Positions 10,801-19,897 of a stretch of 64,000 nucleotides of DNA are shown here, one piece after another (the stretch's first letter is position 1; each line of letters begins with the position of its first letter). The notes beneath the pieces were generated by a model. The model saw only the letters and a list, made by a program, of their open reading frames with translations, ran no database searches and was not told where the DNA came from. This DNA comes from Neocallimastix lanati (nom. inval.) (Eukaryota > Neocallimastigomycota > Neocallimastigomycetes > Neocallimastigales > Neocallimastigaceae), in the NCBI GenBank assembly GCA_016946835.1, contig JACVTC010000131.1:231501-295500 (forward strand), given 5' to 3'. A program made the position numbers and the translations under genes.

Positions 10801-11922
10801 TTCGTCGATGGCGTACTTCACTTTCAAAAGCGTATTATTATTCCTTCCAGTCTCAGGGCTAGACTTTTAAAGTCTTTCCATGATGCACCCACTAGTGGCC
10901 ATCAGGGGGTAGATAGGACCTTTGAGAAACTCAGAAGGAACTACTGGTGGCCTAATATGAAAAAAGATATTTCAAATTATGTGGCTTCTTGTGATGTTTG
11001 TTGTAGAAATAAAATCCGTCGTCATAAACCTTATGGTAAACTAATACCACTTCCTACTCCTACAAAACCCTGGGAAGTTATTGGCGTCGATTTTATTGTT
11101 TCATTGCCTTCTTCACAAGATTGCACTTGTATCACGGTTGTTTCTGATCATTTAACCAAAATGATTCATTTAGTACCCTGCTCCGATGTTCCCTCTGCCG
11201 ACTTAACTGCCAAGCTCTTACTTTTCCAAGTCTTTAAGTATCATGGTTTTCCTAAAGTGATTGTGTCTGATCATGGTTCCCAATTCTCTTCTCAATTTTG
11301 GACTTCGTTGTGCGATGCTATTCGTGCTAAACCAAGACTTGCTACTGCTCACCACCAACAATCAAATGGTCAGGTTGAACGGGCTAATGCTGTAATAGAA
11401 CAATATCTTCGCTGCTATTGTTCTTCTGCTCAAAATGAATGGTGTTTCTACCTCCCTTTATGTGAAATGTCCTACAACAACTCCATTCACAAATCAATAG
11501 CTCAAACTCCTTTTCATGCTAACTATGGATTTGACCCAAATTGTGTTATTGATTCACCACCGATTCTGCTAAAAGATAGTGCTTCTGTTCTTACAAGGGA
11601 TTGGTCTTCACATTTCAATGTTCTTCGTCAACATTTAGTTAAAGCCAAAGAAGATTTTAAGAAATATGCTGACAATAAAAAATCTGTAGGACCTGACTTT
11701 AAGGTAAATGATTTGGTTATGCTTAGAAGATACTACTTTACGAATGAACCCTCTAGAAAATTATCCACTCAATATCTTGGACCTTTTAAAATCATCGAGA
11801 AAAGGGAAAGAATGAATTACTGTTTGGAACTTCCAGAGAACTTACATCTCCATCCGGTATTTCATATCTCACAATTGGGACCATATACTAAAAGAAATGA
11901 AGACTTAATGGAAACATCATAA
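7879..11922 (+). CDS. Element A Gag-Pol polyprotein (Gag-PR-RT-RH-IN), 1347 aa
   Basis: One uninterrupted ORF from ATG 7879 (context aaaaATGG). In order: capsid-like Gag (about 1-230) with a basic tail but no CCHC knuckle; aspartic protease, DSG at 290-292; reverse transcriptase with YLDD at 646-649; RNase H beginning near the VETDAS motif (D795); integrase with an N-terminal HHCC zinc domain starting near H1001 and catalytic D1071, D1131, E1167 (exact DD35E spacing). It ends just after the GPF-type module (LGPFKIIEKRE) with no chromodomain. The reading frame ends 13 bp before the 3' LTR. The fused Gag-Pol of this size resembles Tf1, which does carry a chromodomain. All catalytic residues are present, so the protein should be functional. 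Confidence 0.95.
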   Translation: MDFNSNKQAISSSEVNNSYLHDENASKLITAIADFIPAFFSPNGVLQKENESNKLNILEILIQSEDFFKEHPNSFQKDELKSSFVINKLTGTARKWGLSLLTDGTLKNLEFSKFKKLLLDNFDIGNERKQKYVIMEKLWKLKQLQLGNVAEYTIEFRRLAGRLGWPDEVLIDIIGKGLLDKVREEFDKLEKPSTLFEATNIIIGIDKKCFLESRLRHNQKNKFNGKMSFHRKRNDLLKSEKNSKHSHFRKNKSKNDILSANYTPNIKTTITTTFYLDINGRNIKANLLIDSGSARSFICKNFANSNKLPVLGLNSQINIQLPNGKSMNIRQTTKPLKLKFMDHKETFEFCIANLSLQGINGILGRDWLSVHNPFIDYKNNRIYFLGRYCGSHCPSSKSNKFFNQNKNITASMLENSEEDSVLPNSAFDTDISDSDLCAAMIDSEEVNTDVQGKEEIINKYYSDLKIVFEKKQAENLPPHRDYDIAIELIPGGQLYFGPIYSLTVQELKALKDYIKENLKKKFIRKSKSPAGAPILFVMKRDGTLRLCVDYRRLNAITIRNSYPIPRINDLIESFQGAKIFTRLDLRSAYNLIRVKEGHEYLTAFRTPLGHFEYLVMPFGLRNAPSVFQRFVQDIFSDIIGSFMQVYLDDIIIYSNNKEEHIKHVRIVLQLLINNGLYAKLEKCDFHVTKTTFLGFTVSVDGLTMDKDKVKSVLDWPIPKNQKELQSFLGLCNFYRKFINNFAKNMEPLRRLLRKNTTFNWDESANKAFNKLKESFKADEVLIFPNPEKEFIVETDASDFAVGCILSQVSDTDNLLHPVAFHSRSLNKAEVNYTIYDKELLAIITAFETWRHHLEGAKFPVQVITDHKNLLYFKKPQHLNQRQIRWSLFLSKFDYRIAFRSGAKSGKPDALSRRPDFKSDSSSESQPVINNNAFCCAINDNISSLIEAQKADNYCKNILLKIRDKSNNIKSSLFSFVDGVLHFQKRIIIPSSLRARLLKSFHDAPTSGHQGVDRTFEKLRRNYWWPNMKKDISNYVASCDVCCRNKIRRHKPYGKLIPLPTPTKPWEVIGVDFIVSLPSSQDCTCITVVSDHLTKMIHLVPCSDVPSADLTAKLLLFQVFKYHGFPKVIVSDHGSQFSSQFWTSLCDAIRAKPRLATAHHQQSNGQVERANAVIEQYLRCYCSSAQNEWCFYLPLCEMSYNNSIHKSIAQTPFHANYGFDPNCVIDSPPILLKDSASVLTRDWSSHFNVLRQHLVKAKEDFKKYADNKKSVGPDFKVNDLVMLRRYYFTNEPSRKLSTQYLGPFKIIEKRERMNYCLELPENLHLHPVFHISQLGPYTKRNEDLMETS

Positions 11923-11935
11923 TTAAACAGAGCAA

Positions 11936-12791
11936 TGTAAGAATCTATAATTATTTGTTAGCAAATAATTATATTTTCTTAGTTAAGTTATTATAACTAT
12001 AACTTTATTTAATTACATATAATATTTATTAAATTTATTTAATTTAATTTTAAATATTCATTAATTTAACAAAATTTATTTAATTAATTTTAAATAATAT
12101 ATTTACAATATGCTAAATTCTCTACTGTAACTAATGTATTTTGTATTGTATTTTATTCTGTATTTTATAATGTATTCTGTATTTTATTAACTATTTAATT
12201 TTATATTTTTAATATAAGGATAAATTATATGATCGAAATATCTTTTATTATTTTATTCTTTTATTTTCGATCATTAAATTGGAAAATCGGTTAAGATTTT
12301 TTCCAATTACTTTTTAGAAGTAATCGGTTTTACTTAATTAATGCGATGATCGATATGGATAGAATATCGATCGAAAACTTATCTAGGTTTTTCTATCTAA
12401 TCTTTTCCTAGATAAGAGATTTGTTAAGATTAGAAAACCCTTTCTTATTTAACCTTATTTTCATAAAAAAAATATAAATAAGGCTCTTGAGTTCTCTTTG
12501 AGAAATCAAGAGTTATTATTATAAAAAAGTATAGTTATAATAGTAACAATTTTATATTTTTAACTTTAATAAATTAATAAAAATATTTTATTCAAAAACA
12601 TATTTTTAAAATCAATTTATACAAACAATTCTTCTCTTACTTTTTGTGTTATTATTATAATTAATTTTATAATAGACTCTACTCTAAAGGTAAAAAAATT
12701 TATTTTATTTTATTTTCTCAACTTAATGAATTAGTCGTTAAGTTGTAGTTAATAATTCTATTTTGAGTTAGGTCTTAATAGAATTATTACA
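11936..12791 (+). repeat. 3' LTR of element A
   Basis: 856 bp, same ends as the 5' LTR, followed by AAAAA. The preceding bases (aaacagagcaa) are only a weak polypurine tract. Confidence 0.93.
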
Positions 12792-12796
12792 AAAAA

Positions 12797-13775
12797 TGTA
12801 ATAATCATACTAAGTTCTATCACTAAATATGATTATTAACTTCAACTTAATGACTAATTCATTAAGTTGAGAAATAAAATAAAAATAAAAACTTTACCTA
12901 AAAAGAGAGTTTATTATAAAATTAATTATAATAACAACACAAAAAGTAAAAGAAGGAATATTTAGATAAATTTGGTTTTAAGAAATATGTTTTTTGAATA
13001 AAATGTTTTATTAATTTATTAAAATTTAAAATATAAAATTGCTATTATTATAACTATATTTTTATAATAATAACTCTTGATTTCTTAAAGGGAAATCAAG
13101 AGCCTTATTTATATTTTTTTATGGAAATAAGGTTAAATAAAAAGGTTTTCTAATCTTAAAAAATATCTTATCTAGAAAAAGATTAGAAGAAAAAACTAGA
13201 TAAGTTTTTTGATCGATATTCTATTCATATCGATCATCGTATATATTAAGTAAAACCAAATATATTATTTTATATTTGGATAAAACCTTAATATATCGAT
13301 TTCCTAAATTTTAATTTAGATCATCTAATAAAAGGAAAAATCAATAATAACCGGAATGATCTAAATTATTCTATTCTATCTTTCTAAATATTATTTTTAA
13401 AATCTAATCTAAACTTATTAACATAAAACTATCTTTAAACTAGAATACAGAATTATAAAAAATACAGAAACTTATTAATTGTTCTTTTAAATGTACAATG
13501 TAAAAAATAAATAAAACTAATGTTTACATTAACTTGATAATTAAATGAATAACTAAATAAAATTAATAATATTAATAAGTGTACATATAATAATTATTTA
13601 AATAAATTTTCTAATATTATTTAAGTGTATGAATAATTACAATTATAATAAATTTGATAATAATATCTCAATGTATGAATTAATTATAATTTAAATAAAT
13701 TTATAATTATTATCAATAATTATAAAGACTAAGAAATAATAATTATTTATTAGTAAATAATTATTATTTCTTACA
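12797..13775 (-). repeat. Solo LTR of the A family, inverted and diverged
   Basis: It starts TGTAATAATC and ends TTCTTACA, which are the reverse complements of the end and start of LTR A. It keeps the same internal blocks (for example 'tcattaagttga', 'aaatcaagag') in reverse order with many substitutions. It begins 5 bp (AAAAA) after element A and ends 3 bp before LTR C. Confidence 0.88.
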
Positions 13776-13778
13776 AAA

Positions 13779-14380
13779 TGGTACAGGACTTTTGAAATTG
13801 ATGGATGTATAATAATATATTGGTAAATAGATAGTGGACGTATAAAAATTACGAAAAACTTATACAATATTTATTTATTTATTTATTGATTATTTATTAA
13901 TTTATTTATTTAAAAATTTATTTAACTATATATTATTCATCCATTTATTTATTTGTTCATTTATTTATTTATTCCTCCATTACATAAAAAAAAGAAAAGA
14001 GAGCGATTTAAAATAATATTATTACAAAATATTTTATAAATTTTGGTAATACATTGATTAGTTAAAAATAATTTTGTGTAACAATAAAATAATAATAAAA
14101 TTTTAGATATGAATATTAATAATAAAAATAATAAAAAAATTTATAATATAAAATAAAATTTATCAAATGTATAATAAAAATATAATAAGAATATAATAAA
14201 ATATTTATTTTATAGCAAAATATTAATAATTAATAATACACATATTTATATAATAATAAAGGAAATATTGATAAAGTTAATAAAGATAATAATTAATTAA
14301 TAAAATAGATTTAAAACATATTTATATGGAGAAATATTAAAATTATTATAATTTAAGGTATTTGGGTAAATACCGTATCA
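13779..14380 (-). repeat. 3' LTR of element C
   Basis: 602 bp, plus-strand ends TGGTACAGGA...ACCGTATCA (imperfect inverted termini). It appears identical to 19288-19889. Confidence 0.93.
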
Positions 14381-14390
14381 TGATGCCCCC
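14381..14390 (-). other. Polypurine tract of element C
   Basis: The sense strand reads ...GGGGGCATCA directly before the 3' LTR (TGATACGG). The same GGGGGCATCA precedes the 3' LTR of D, so it is probably the plus-strand primer of this lineage. Confidence 0.7.
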
Positions 14391-14418
14391 GTTAAGTTTA
14401 GACTTCGTCCCTTGAAGT

Positions 14419-17400
14419 CTATACTTCACATAGTCTGTATGGTACAATGTTCTTTAAGTGAACATTTCTCTCAGCGATTTCATTAGTTACAGGATCGCAA
14501 AGTGTGACCGTGTTAAATTTCTTCTTAACTATTTTCATAGGGCCAAGGAAGAATGGGTCTAATTTTCTTCGGTTAATAAGTTTGACAAGGACAAGATCAC
14601 CAGGGTTATATTCAGCCTTCATTCTCTTCATTTGTTTTCGCCTGTCTTCCCATAACTTGTTAGCAGTATTAATGTTGTTAATGGCTTCTTTAATCCAGGC
14701 ATAATGTTTAGTAAATCTTCTTATTAAAAATTCTTCTTCACTTTCGTATTCTTCTTTCTTGTCTAAGTTCAGTGTTAATTCAAAGGGTTGTAAATCGCGA
14801 CGTCCATATAACAACTCGAAACTGGAAAACTTAGTAGTTTCATTCTTACAGGTGCGAATAGCCCATAAAGCGCTTGGTAGCATCTCATCCCAAATGGTAG
14901 TGTTGCGATTACAAAGAATTCTCAAGTACTTGCCAATTTCTTTATTTCTATTTTCGACTTCGCCGTTGGATTCTGGATGGTATGTTGTAATATAGTGTAC
15001 GTAAACTCCATATAAATCGAGAAAAGCTTTCGTTTTGTCCGAACAGAATTGGGGTCCATTGTCCGTTATTAAAATCTCAGGCGTTCCATGTCGAGCAAAG
15101 ACTTTGGATAGAAATTGGATAACGTCATCTGATTCAATGTTCTTAGTGGGTTCAGCTTCAACCCACTTAGTCAGGTAATCTACTAAAACTATAATGTATT
15201 GATTACCTTTCTGAGTAACTGGTAGAGGTCCTACAATGTCTAGACCTACCTTGGTAAATGGAAGACCGGGTTTCGTGGCTGTATCTTCAGGTTGATAGTT
15301 AAATGTTTGTGGCTTAAAGAGTTGACAAGTTTTACAGGTCCTGACCATGTATTTAACATCTTGTATCATGTTGGTCCAATAGTAATCTCTTTTCAAGCGG
15401 TTGTATGTCTTGAAAGTACCTTCGTGACCGATACCATGGGCCTTAAGAATAAGTTTGACTTTTTCCTCTGGGTTATCTATAACTTTTCTTAGCATTCCAT
15501 TGTCTTTATAAAATTTTTCTCCATTTATTAAAGTAAACTTGTCTTTTAATAGATTTAATAAGTTGTTTTCATCTGTTTCACTATTTACACTCACGGTTGT
15601 AGTTGCTAATATATCGCTTTTGATGGATGGCATCCTCGAGAGAGCGTCTGCGATAACATTCTTTTTACCAGGTTCATATTGAACACGAACCTTCAACATT
15701 GATAAGAGTAATACCCAGCGCGTTTGCCTTGCGTTGTTGGGTTCTTTGGAGGTGAATAAACTAACTAGTGGTTTGTGGTCTGTATAGAGGATAGTGGAAC
15801 AGTTATTGCTAGAGATGTAAGGTTTGAATTTCTTTACGCTATAGAATGCAGCTGTTCCTTCTAAGTCGGTGATAGAGTAATTCTTTTCGGAAGATTTTAA
15901 TGAACGGCTAATGAAATGGATGGGTTTTTCCTTACCATCTTCCTCTTTTTGTAATAGAACGCCACCGATACCATCATAAGAGGCGTCTGTACGGATGATG
16001 AAAGGCTTTTCGAAGTCAGGCATAATTAATATAGGTGCCTTCACAAGTCTATCTTTAAGTTCTTGGAAGCTGTTTTCTTGTTCTGTATTCCATTCGAAAT
16101 CAGTACCCTTTTTCAGCAGTTTATATAGTGGTCTAGCCATCTTCGCAAAGTTGAATATAAATTTTCTGTAGTAGCCTACAGCACCTAAAAAGGACCGTAG
16201 TTGAGTTATATTCTTGGGAGGCAACCAGTTGTGAATAATTTCAGTTTTTCCTGGGATTGGAGCAACTCCTTCAACTGATAAAATATGTCCAAGAAGTTCT
16301 ACTTTTTTCTTGAAAAAGTGACATTTTTCTAAGTTTATCTTCAATCCGTTGTTCTTGATTATTGTAAAGACTTTTCTTAAATCTTGGATGTGTTCTTCAA
16401 TTGATGGTGAGAATATCACCAAGTCATCTATATAAACGAACATGCATACTCCAATTAGCGGGAAGAAAATTCTGTTCATTTCCCTCTGAAAAGTACCAGG
16501 AGCATTGCATAGTCCGAACGGCATCACCCGGAATTGGTAGTTCCCAAACATAGTGGTAAAAGTGGTCTTGGGAATGTCTTCTTTATTCATTGGAATTTGG
16601 TGAAAGCCGGAGAATAAATCTATAGTAGTAAAGACCATAACCTTCCTTCCAATAGAAAATAAAATACTATCGATAATTGGTAACGCGTAGGAATCTTTGA
16701 TGGTAACATTGTTCAGCTTACGGTAGTCCACGCACATCCTCCACTTTTTATTTTTCTTGAGGACGAGTACTACTGGAGACGACCAAGGGGAGCTGGATGG
16801 CTCTATCAACTTGTTTTTTATAAGTTTTGTTATTTCTTGCTTTAGAGCTTGAATTTGAACTTTGGACAACCGGTATCCTTTCTGCTTGATCGGCTTTGCA
16901 TTTTCTATTAATTGAATGGTATGTGGAAGCAGTTTCGTTGGCTGGAGTTCATCAATTTTGATTGCTAAGATGATGATGAATTCATGAAATAGTGAGTTAA
17001 CTTTTCTTCTGTATTTTCTTGGTAATTCATCCAATACTTTGTTCAACAACTCTTGTTTCTTTAAGGGTCCGTCTTTAACTTCTTCAATTTGATCTGTTTC
17101 ATCATGGTAGTTCTCATCTTTAACCTTATTTACAAGACAGAAGGCATAAGAGCTTGATGCATCTTTATTGTTGGTAAGATTGTGATTCTCATTATCGTCA
17201 CTCTCCTTCGATTCTTCCTCATCAGTCCCTAAAGGAGACACACGATCCCATGATTCTTCACTGAGCATCTTGCATAAGTGATTGTCGATAGGATGTACGA
17301 ATAATTTATTGTCTTTTAATGTATTGAACCCTATAAGTATATCGAAGATATTTTTATCATTTTCAACAACTCTAAATACATCTTTAATTGTGGTATCCCC

Positions 17401-18144
17401 AATTTTGACATCCAATAGATAGAGTTCTGAATCCAATTTCTTCTCAGAGAAAATTTGTACAATATTATTATTTGTGTACCCCATTGGTACCAAGTTTTGT
17501 TTTTCTTTTATCCTTGTTAAGTAATTCTTTGTCACCAAGTTTAAGCTAGCACAGGTATCCAAGAAAGCTATACCTTCAATCCCATAAACATAACATTTTG
17601 TACTGGCGATATCACTTCTTGAAATAGTGGATAGAACTATTTCGTTTAGAGATTGTCCTTGAGTATTGCTGTCCTTTAGCTTAAGTAGTTTAACTAGTTC
17701 CGATCTAAGCTTAGGACTTATATCTAATAGCTGTGTGATGGAGATATTAGCTAGTTTGTTGTTTAAGTCATCAGAGATATCATAACTGTTCTTTCCTTCC
17801 ATCAAGGCTATATGTTTTTCGGTAGATGTCCTTTTAGATTTGACTTCTTCAGCTTTATCACTAGGAAGTTTTCCTTTTGTTACTTCTTTAGATTGATCAT
17901 CTCTTGATGGATGAGTACTTGTTTCAGTTTCTTCTATTATTTCTTTTTCTTTATCTAATTTGGTTTTTCTTTTCAAGGACTTGATGGATGGCTGAGCTAT
18001 CACAGAAAGGTCAATTTCTTCAAGCTTTTCTGTAGTAGTAGGTGTAGACACTGGTGATTCAAACTCCATAGTAGTATCCTGAGTATTTGTTGCAGCTTTT
18101 CCTTTCCTAGATTTTTCTTTTGAAGAGTATGGGGTTTCTGCCAT
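14419..18144 (-). CDS. Element C Pol polyprotein (PR-RT-RH-IN), 1241 aa from first ATG
   Basis: Uninterrupted. The frame is open upstream of ATG 18144 back through 18263 into the end of gag, so Pol is probably made as a Gag-Pol fusion by -1 frameshifting. In order: about 190 aa of low-complexity charged sequence; aspartic protease in which the usual D(S/T)G is D196-T-C; reverse transcriptase with YIDD 571-574; RNase H around the IRTDAS motif; integrase with the zinc domain HGIGHEGTF...TCKTC and catalytic D969, D1028, E1064 (DD35E); a GPF-type module (FLGPMKIVKKKF) near the C-terminus and no chromodomain. Protease D-T-C instead of D-T-G is unusual and shared with element B. All other active-site residues are present. 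Confidence 0.94.
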   Translation of the reverse strand: MAETPYSSKEKSRKGKAATNTQDTTMEFESPVSTPTTTEKLEEIDLSVIAQPSIKSLKRKTKLDKEKEIIEETETSTHPSRDDQSKEVTKGKLPSDKAEEVKSKRTSTEKHIALMEGKNSYDISDDLNNKLANISITQLLDISPKLRSELVKLLKLKDSNTQGQSLNEIVLSTISRSDIASTKCYVYGIEGIAFLDTCASLNLVTKNYLTRIKEKQNLVPMGYTNNNIVQIFSEKKLDSELYLLDVKIGDTTIKDVFRVVENDKNIFDILIGFNTLKDNKLFVHPIDNHLCKMLSEESWDRVSPLGTDEEESKESDDNENHNLTNNKDASSSYAFCLVNKVKDENYHDETDQIEEVKDGPLKKQELLNKVLDELPRKYRRKVNSLFHEFIIILAIKIDELQPTKLLPHTIQLIENAKPIKQKGYRLSKVQIQALKQEITKLIKNKLIEPSSSPWSSPVVLVLKKNKKWRMCVDYRKLNNVTIKDSYALPIIDSILFSIGRKVMVFTTIDLFSGFHQIPMNKEDIPKTTFTTMFGNYQFRVMPFGLCNAPGTFQREMNRIFFPLIGVCMFVYIDDLVIFSPSIEEHIQDLRKVFTIIKNNGLKINLEKCHFFKKKVELLGHILSVEGVAPIPGKTEIIHNWLPPKNITQLRSFLGAVGYYRKFIFNFAKMARPLYKLLKKGTDFEWNTEQENSFQELKDRLVKAPILIMPDFEKPFIIRTDASYDGIGGVLLQKEEDGKEKPIHFISRSLKSSEKNYSITDLEGTAAFYSVKKFKPYISSNNCSTILYTDHKPLVSLFTSKEPNNARQTRWVLLLSMLKVRVQYEPGKKNVIADALSRMPSIKSDILATTTVSVNSETDENNLLNLLKDKFTLINGEKFYKDNGMLRKVIDNPEEKVKLILKAHGIGHEGTFKTYNRLKRDYYWTNMIQDVKYMVRTCKTCQLFKPQTFNYQPEDTATKPGLPFTKVGLDIVGPLPVTQKGNQYIIVLVDYLTKWVEAEPTKNIESDDVIQFLSKVFARHGTPEILITDNGPQFCSDKTKAFLDLYGVYVHYITTYHPESNGEVENRNKEIGKYLRILCNRNTTIWDEMLPSALWAIRTCKNETTKFSSFELLYGRRDLQPFELTLNLDKKEEYESEEEFLIRRFTKHYAWIKEAINNINTANKLWEDRRKQMKRMKAEYNPGDLVLVKLINRRKLDPFFLGPMKIVKKKFNTVTLCDPVTNEIAERNVHLKNIVPYRLCEV

Positions 18145-18257
18145 ACTATTATTCTTTTTCTTTCTTCTTACTACCGCTGCTAATATGTCATTATTTGGAA
18201 CTAGTGGTAAATGGTTCTTTTCGTTGGTTTGATTAAAGGAAGTTTCCCTTCTTCCTT

Positions 18258-19130
18258 TTACCAGTTTAAAGACTTATTTTCTTTTTGAAGTTGGCCTTTT
18301 TCTTCCATCTCTGCTAATTCCCTGAAAGAGTAAGGACATTGGTTTAAGTAGTGTCCCACTTGACCACATTTATAGCATTTTCTATTATTTTGTTGATGTG
18401 TGTTTGAATTATCTTGGCGTCTTCTAGTCTGTTCTTGATTTGACTTCAGTTTATTTTCTTTTACATACCTATAATCGCTTCGGTCGTTATCCCTTGTGTT
18501 GTATTTTCGGTTACCAAAGCCCTTGAATGGATGACCTCCGTAGTTGACTTTATAATAATAAGGTTGGTTGGATTGAAATGTTGCTAAAACAGTTTCAGGC
18601 TTATGTAGGAAGTTTTCTTCAGCCCTTTCGGCTAGTTCGGCTTCTTCGAAGGCATCCTCCAGATCATAACACCTTTGGGTGATTACTTGAGACCTTGCAT
18701 AAGGTCTACTAGCAATGGATTCAATGTAATCGTCTACCGTAATGAAAGATTGGTATAGTTTGGAAAGACTATTATAAAGCTTTTTGTACCTCCAGTTAAA
18801 GTTTTGAATACTTTCACCCTTTCTGATTCTAAGTTTCTGGAGTCTCTTGCATTTTTCCTGGGGAGTAACTTCAAGTGCATCTTCTATAGCCTTTTTCATC
18901 TGGTCGATGGATGGATACTTCTTTCCCCCTTCTTCGTCGGTAGTTACTAAGTCTTGTAGTATACCTCTTAGTTTGCCTTCCACACATTCCATAGCCCAGG
19001 AATGTATGTTCATAGGTTCAGTGATGTTTGCTAGTCTCATGATCCTAGCAAATTCATCACCCCAAGAATCCACATCTCTTGCTGTTTCGTTTAGACGAGG
19101 TAGAATCTCTTCGAGTTCCCTGATCTTCAT
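18258..19130 (-). CDS. Element C Gag, 290 aa
   Basis: ATG 19130 (MKIRELEEILPRL). The capsid-like alpha-helical region (about 1-190) matches H Gag. A basic stretch and the zinc knuckle CYKCGQVGHYLNQC (CX2CX4HX4C) follow near residue 263. It ends KSLNW-stop, with TTTAAAC spanning the last codons. It is 158 bp from the 5' LTR and overlaps the Pol frame. Gag should form the particle; fusion to Pol occurs when ribosomes slip at 18270-18264. Confidence 0.92.
   Translation of the reverse strand: MKIRELEEILPRLNETARDVDSWGDEFARIMRLANITEPMNIHSWAMECVEGKLRGILQDLVTTDEEGGKKYPSIDQMKKAIEDALEVTPQEKCKRLQKLRIRKGESIQNFNWRYKKLYNSLSKLYQSFITVDDYIESIASRPYARSQVITQRCYDLEDAFEEAELAERAEENFLHKPETVLATFQSNQPYYYKVNYGGHPFKGFGNRKYNTRDNDRSDYRYVKENKLKSNQEQTRRRQDNSNTHQQNNRKCYKCGQVGHYLNQCPYSFRELAEMEEKGQLQKENKSLNW
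18264..18270 (-). promoter_or_regulatory. -1 ribosomal frameshift heptamer UUUAAAC (element C)
   Basis: The gag frame reads TCT TTA AAC TGG TAA. The U-UUA-AAC heptamer is in the correct phase for -1 slippage, after which CTG GTA AAA GGA continues into Pol without a stop. It is conserved in position in H, and as UUUAAAU in B and D. A downstream pseudoknot was not tested. Confidence 0.8.
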
Positions 19131-19263
19131 TTCTTTAGTTTTTTTTTTTTTTCTGTTTTATTTTATTTGCTTTATTATTATTATTATTATTTCGTTTATA
19201 ATATTTTATTTAATCTTCTTTCTTTTTTACTATCTATTAATGTTTCATATTATTATACTTTGG

Positions 19264-19280
19264 TCCTGCATAGCTCGCCA
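19264..19280 (-). other. Primer-binding site of element C (tRNA-type)
   Basis: The plus strand reads TCCTGCATAGCTCGCCA, a tRNA 3' end with G discriminator and CCA, 7 nt from the LTR. A G discriminator is typical of eukaryotic tRNA-Ser, but the identity is not proven. The leader on either side (19131-19263) is T-rich and non-coding. Confidence 0.7.
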
Positions 19281-19287
19281 GAAATTA

Positions 19288-19889
19288 TGGTACAGGACTT
19301 TTGAAATTGATGGATGTATAATAATATATTGGTAAATAGATAGTGGACGTATAAAAATTACGAAAAACTTATACAATATTTATTTATTTATTTATTGATT
19401 ATTTATTAATTTATTTATTTAAAAATTTATTTAACTATATATTATTCATCCATTTATTTATTTGTTCATTTATTTATTTATTCCTCCATTACATAAAAAA
19501 AAGAAAAGAGAGCGATTTAAAATAATATTATTACAAAATATTTTATAAATTTTGGTAATACATTGATTAGTTAAAAATAATTTTGTGTAACAATAAAATA
19601 ATAATAAAATTTTAGATATGAATATTAATAATAAAAATAATAAAAAAATTTATAATATAAAATAAAATTTATCAAATGTATAATAAAAATATAATAAGAA
19701 TATAATAAAATATTTATTTTATAGCAAAATATTAATAATTAATAATACACATATTTATATAATAATAAAGGAAATATTGATAAAGTTAATAAAGATAATA
19801 ATTAATTAATAAAATAGATTTAAAACATATTTATATGGAGAAATATTAAAATTATTATAATTTAAGGTATTTGGGTAAATACCGTATCA
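19288..19889 (-). repeat. 5' LTR of element C
   Basis: 602 bp. It appears identical to the 3' LTR by visual comparison and is followed by a run of six A. Confidence 0.93.
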
Positions 19890-19897
19890 AAAAAATT

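Larger units (their letters stand above)
5691..12791 (+). mobile_element. Complete Tf1-like Ty3/gypsy LTR retrotransposon 'A'
   Basis: 7.1 kb element: 5' LTR 5691-6549, self-primer PBS 6550-6561, leader to 7878, a single Gag-Pol ORF 7879-11922, 3' LTR 11936-12791. It is flanked by AAAAA on both sides (5686-5690 and 12792-12796), a 5-bp target duplication, although in low-complexity sequence. The LTRs differ by only a handful of substitutions and small indels (roughly 1%), so the insertion is young, and the ORF is intact. The single fused ORF, lack of a zinc knuckle and self-priming layout all resemble Tf1/Tf2 of Schizosaccharomyces pombe. Confidence 0.92.
13779..19889 (-). mobile_element. Complete, recently inserted Ty3/gypsy element 'C'
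   Basis: 6.1 kb minus-strand element. 5' LTR 19288-19889, PBS 19264-19280, gag 19130-18258, -1 frameshift site, pol to 14419, polypurine tract 14381-14390, 3' LTR 13779-14380. Both LTRs are 602 bp and I could find no difference between them by eye. The flanks are AAAA (13775-13778 and 19890-19893), consistent with a 4-bp duplication. Gag and Pol are open, so this is the element most likely to be still active. Confidence 0.93.

Noticed and set aside
18847-19335. 162-aa plus-strand ORF
   Set aside because: Antisense of the intact element C gag and of its leader.
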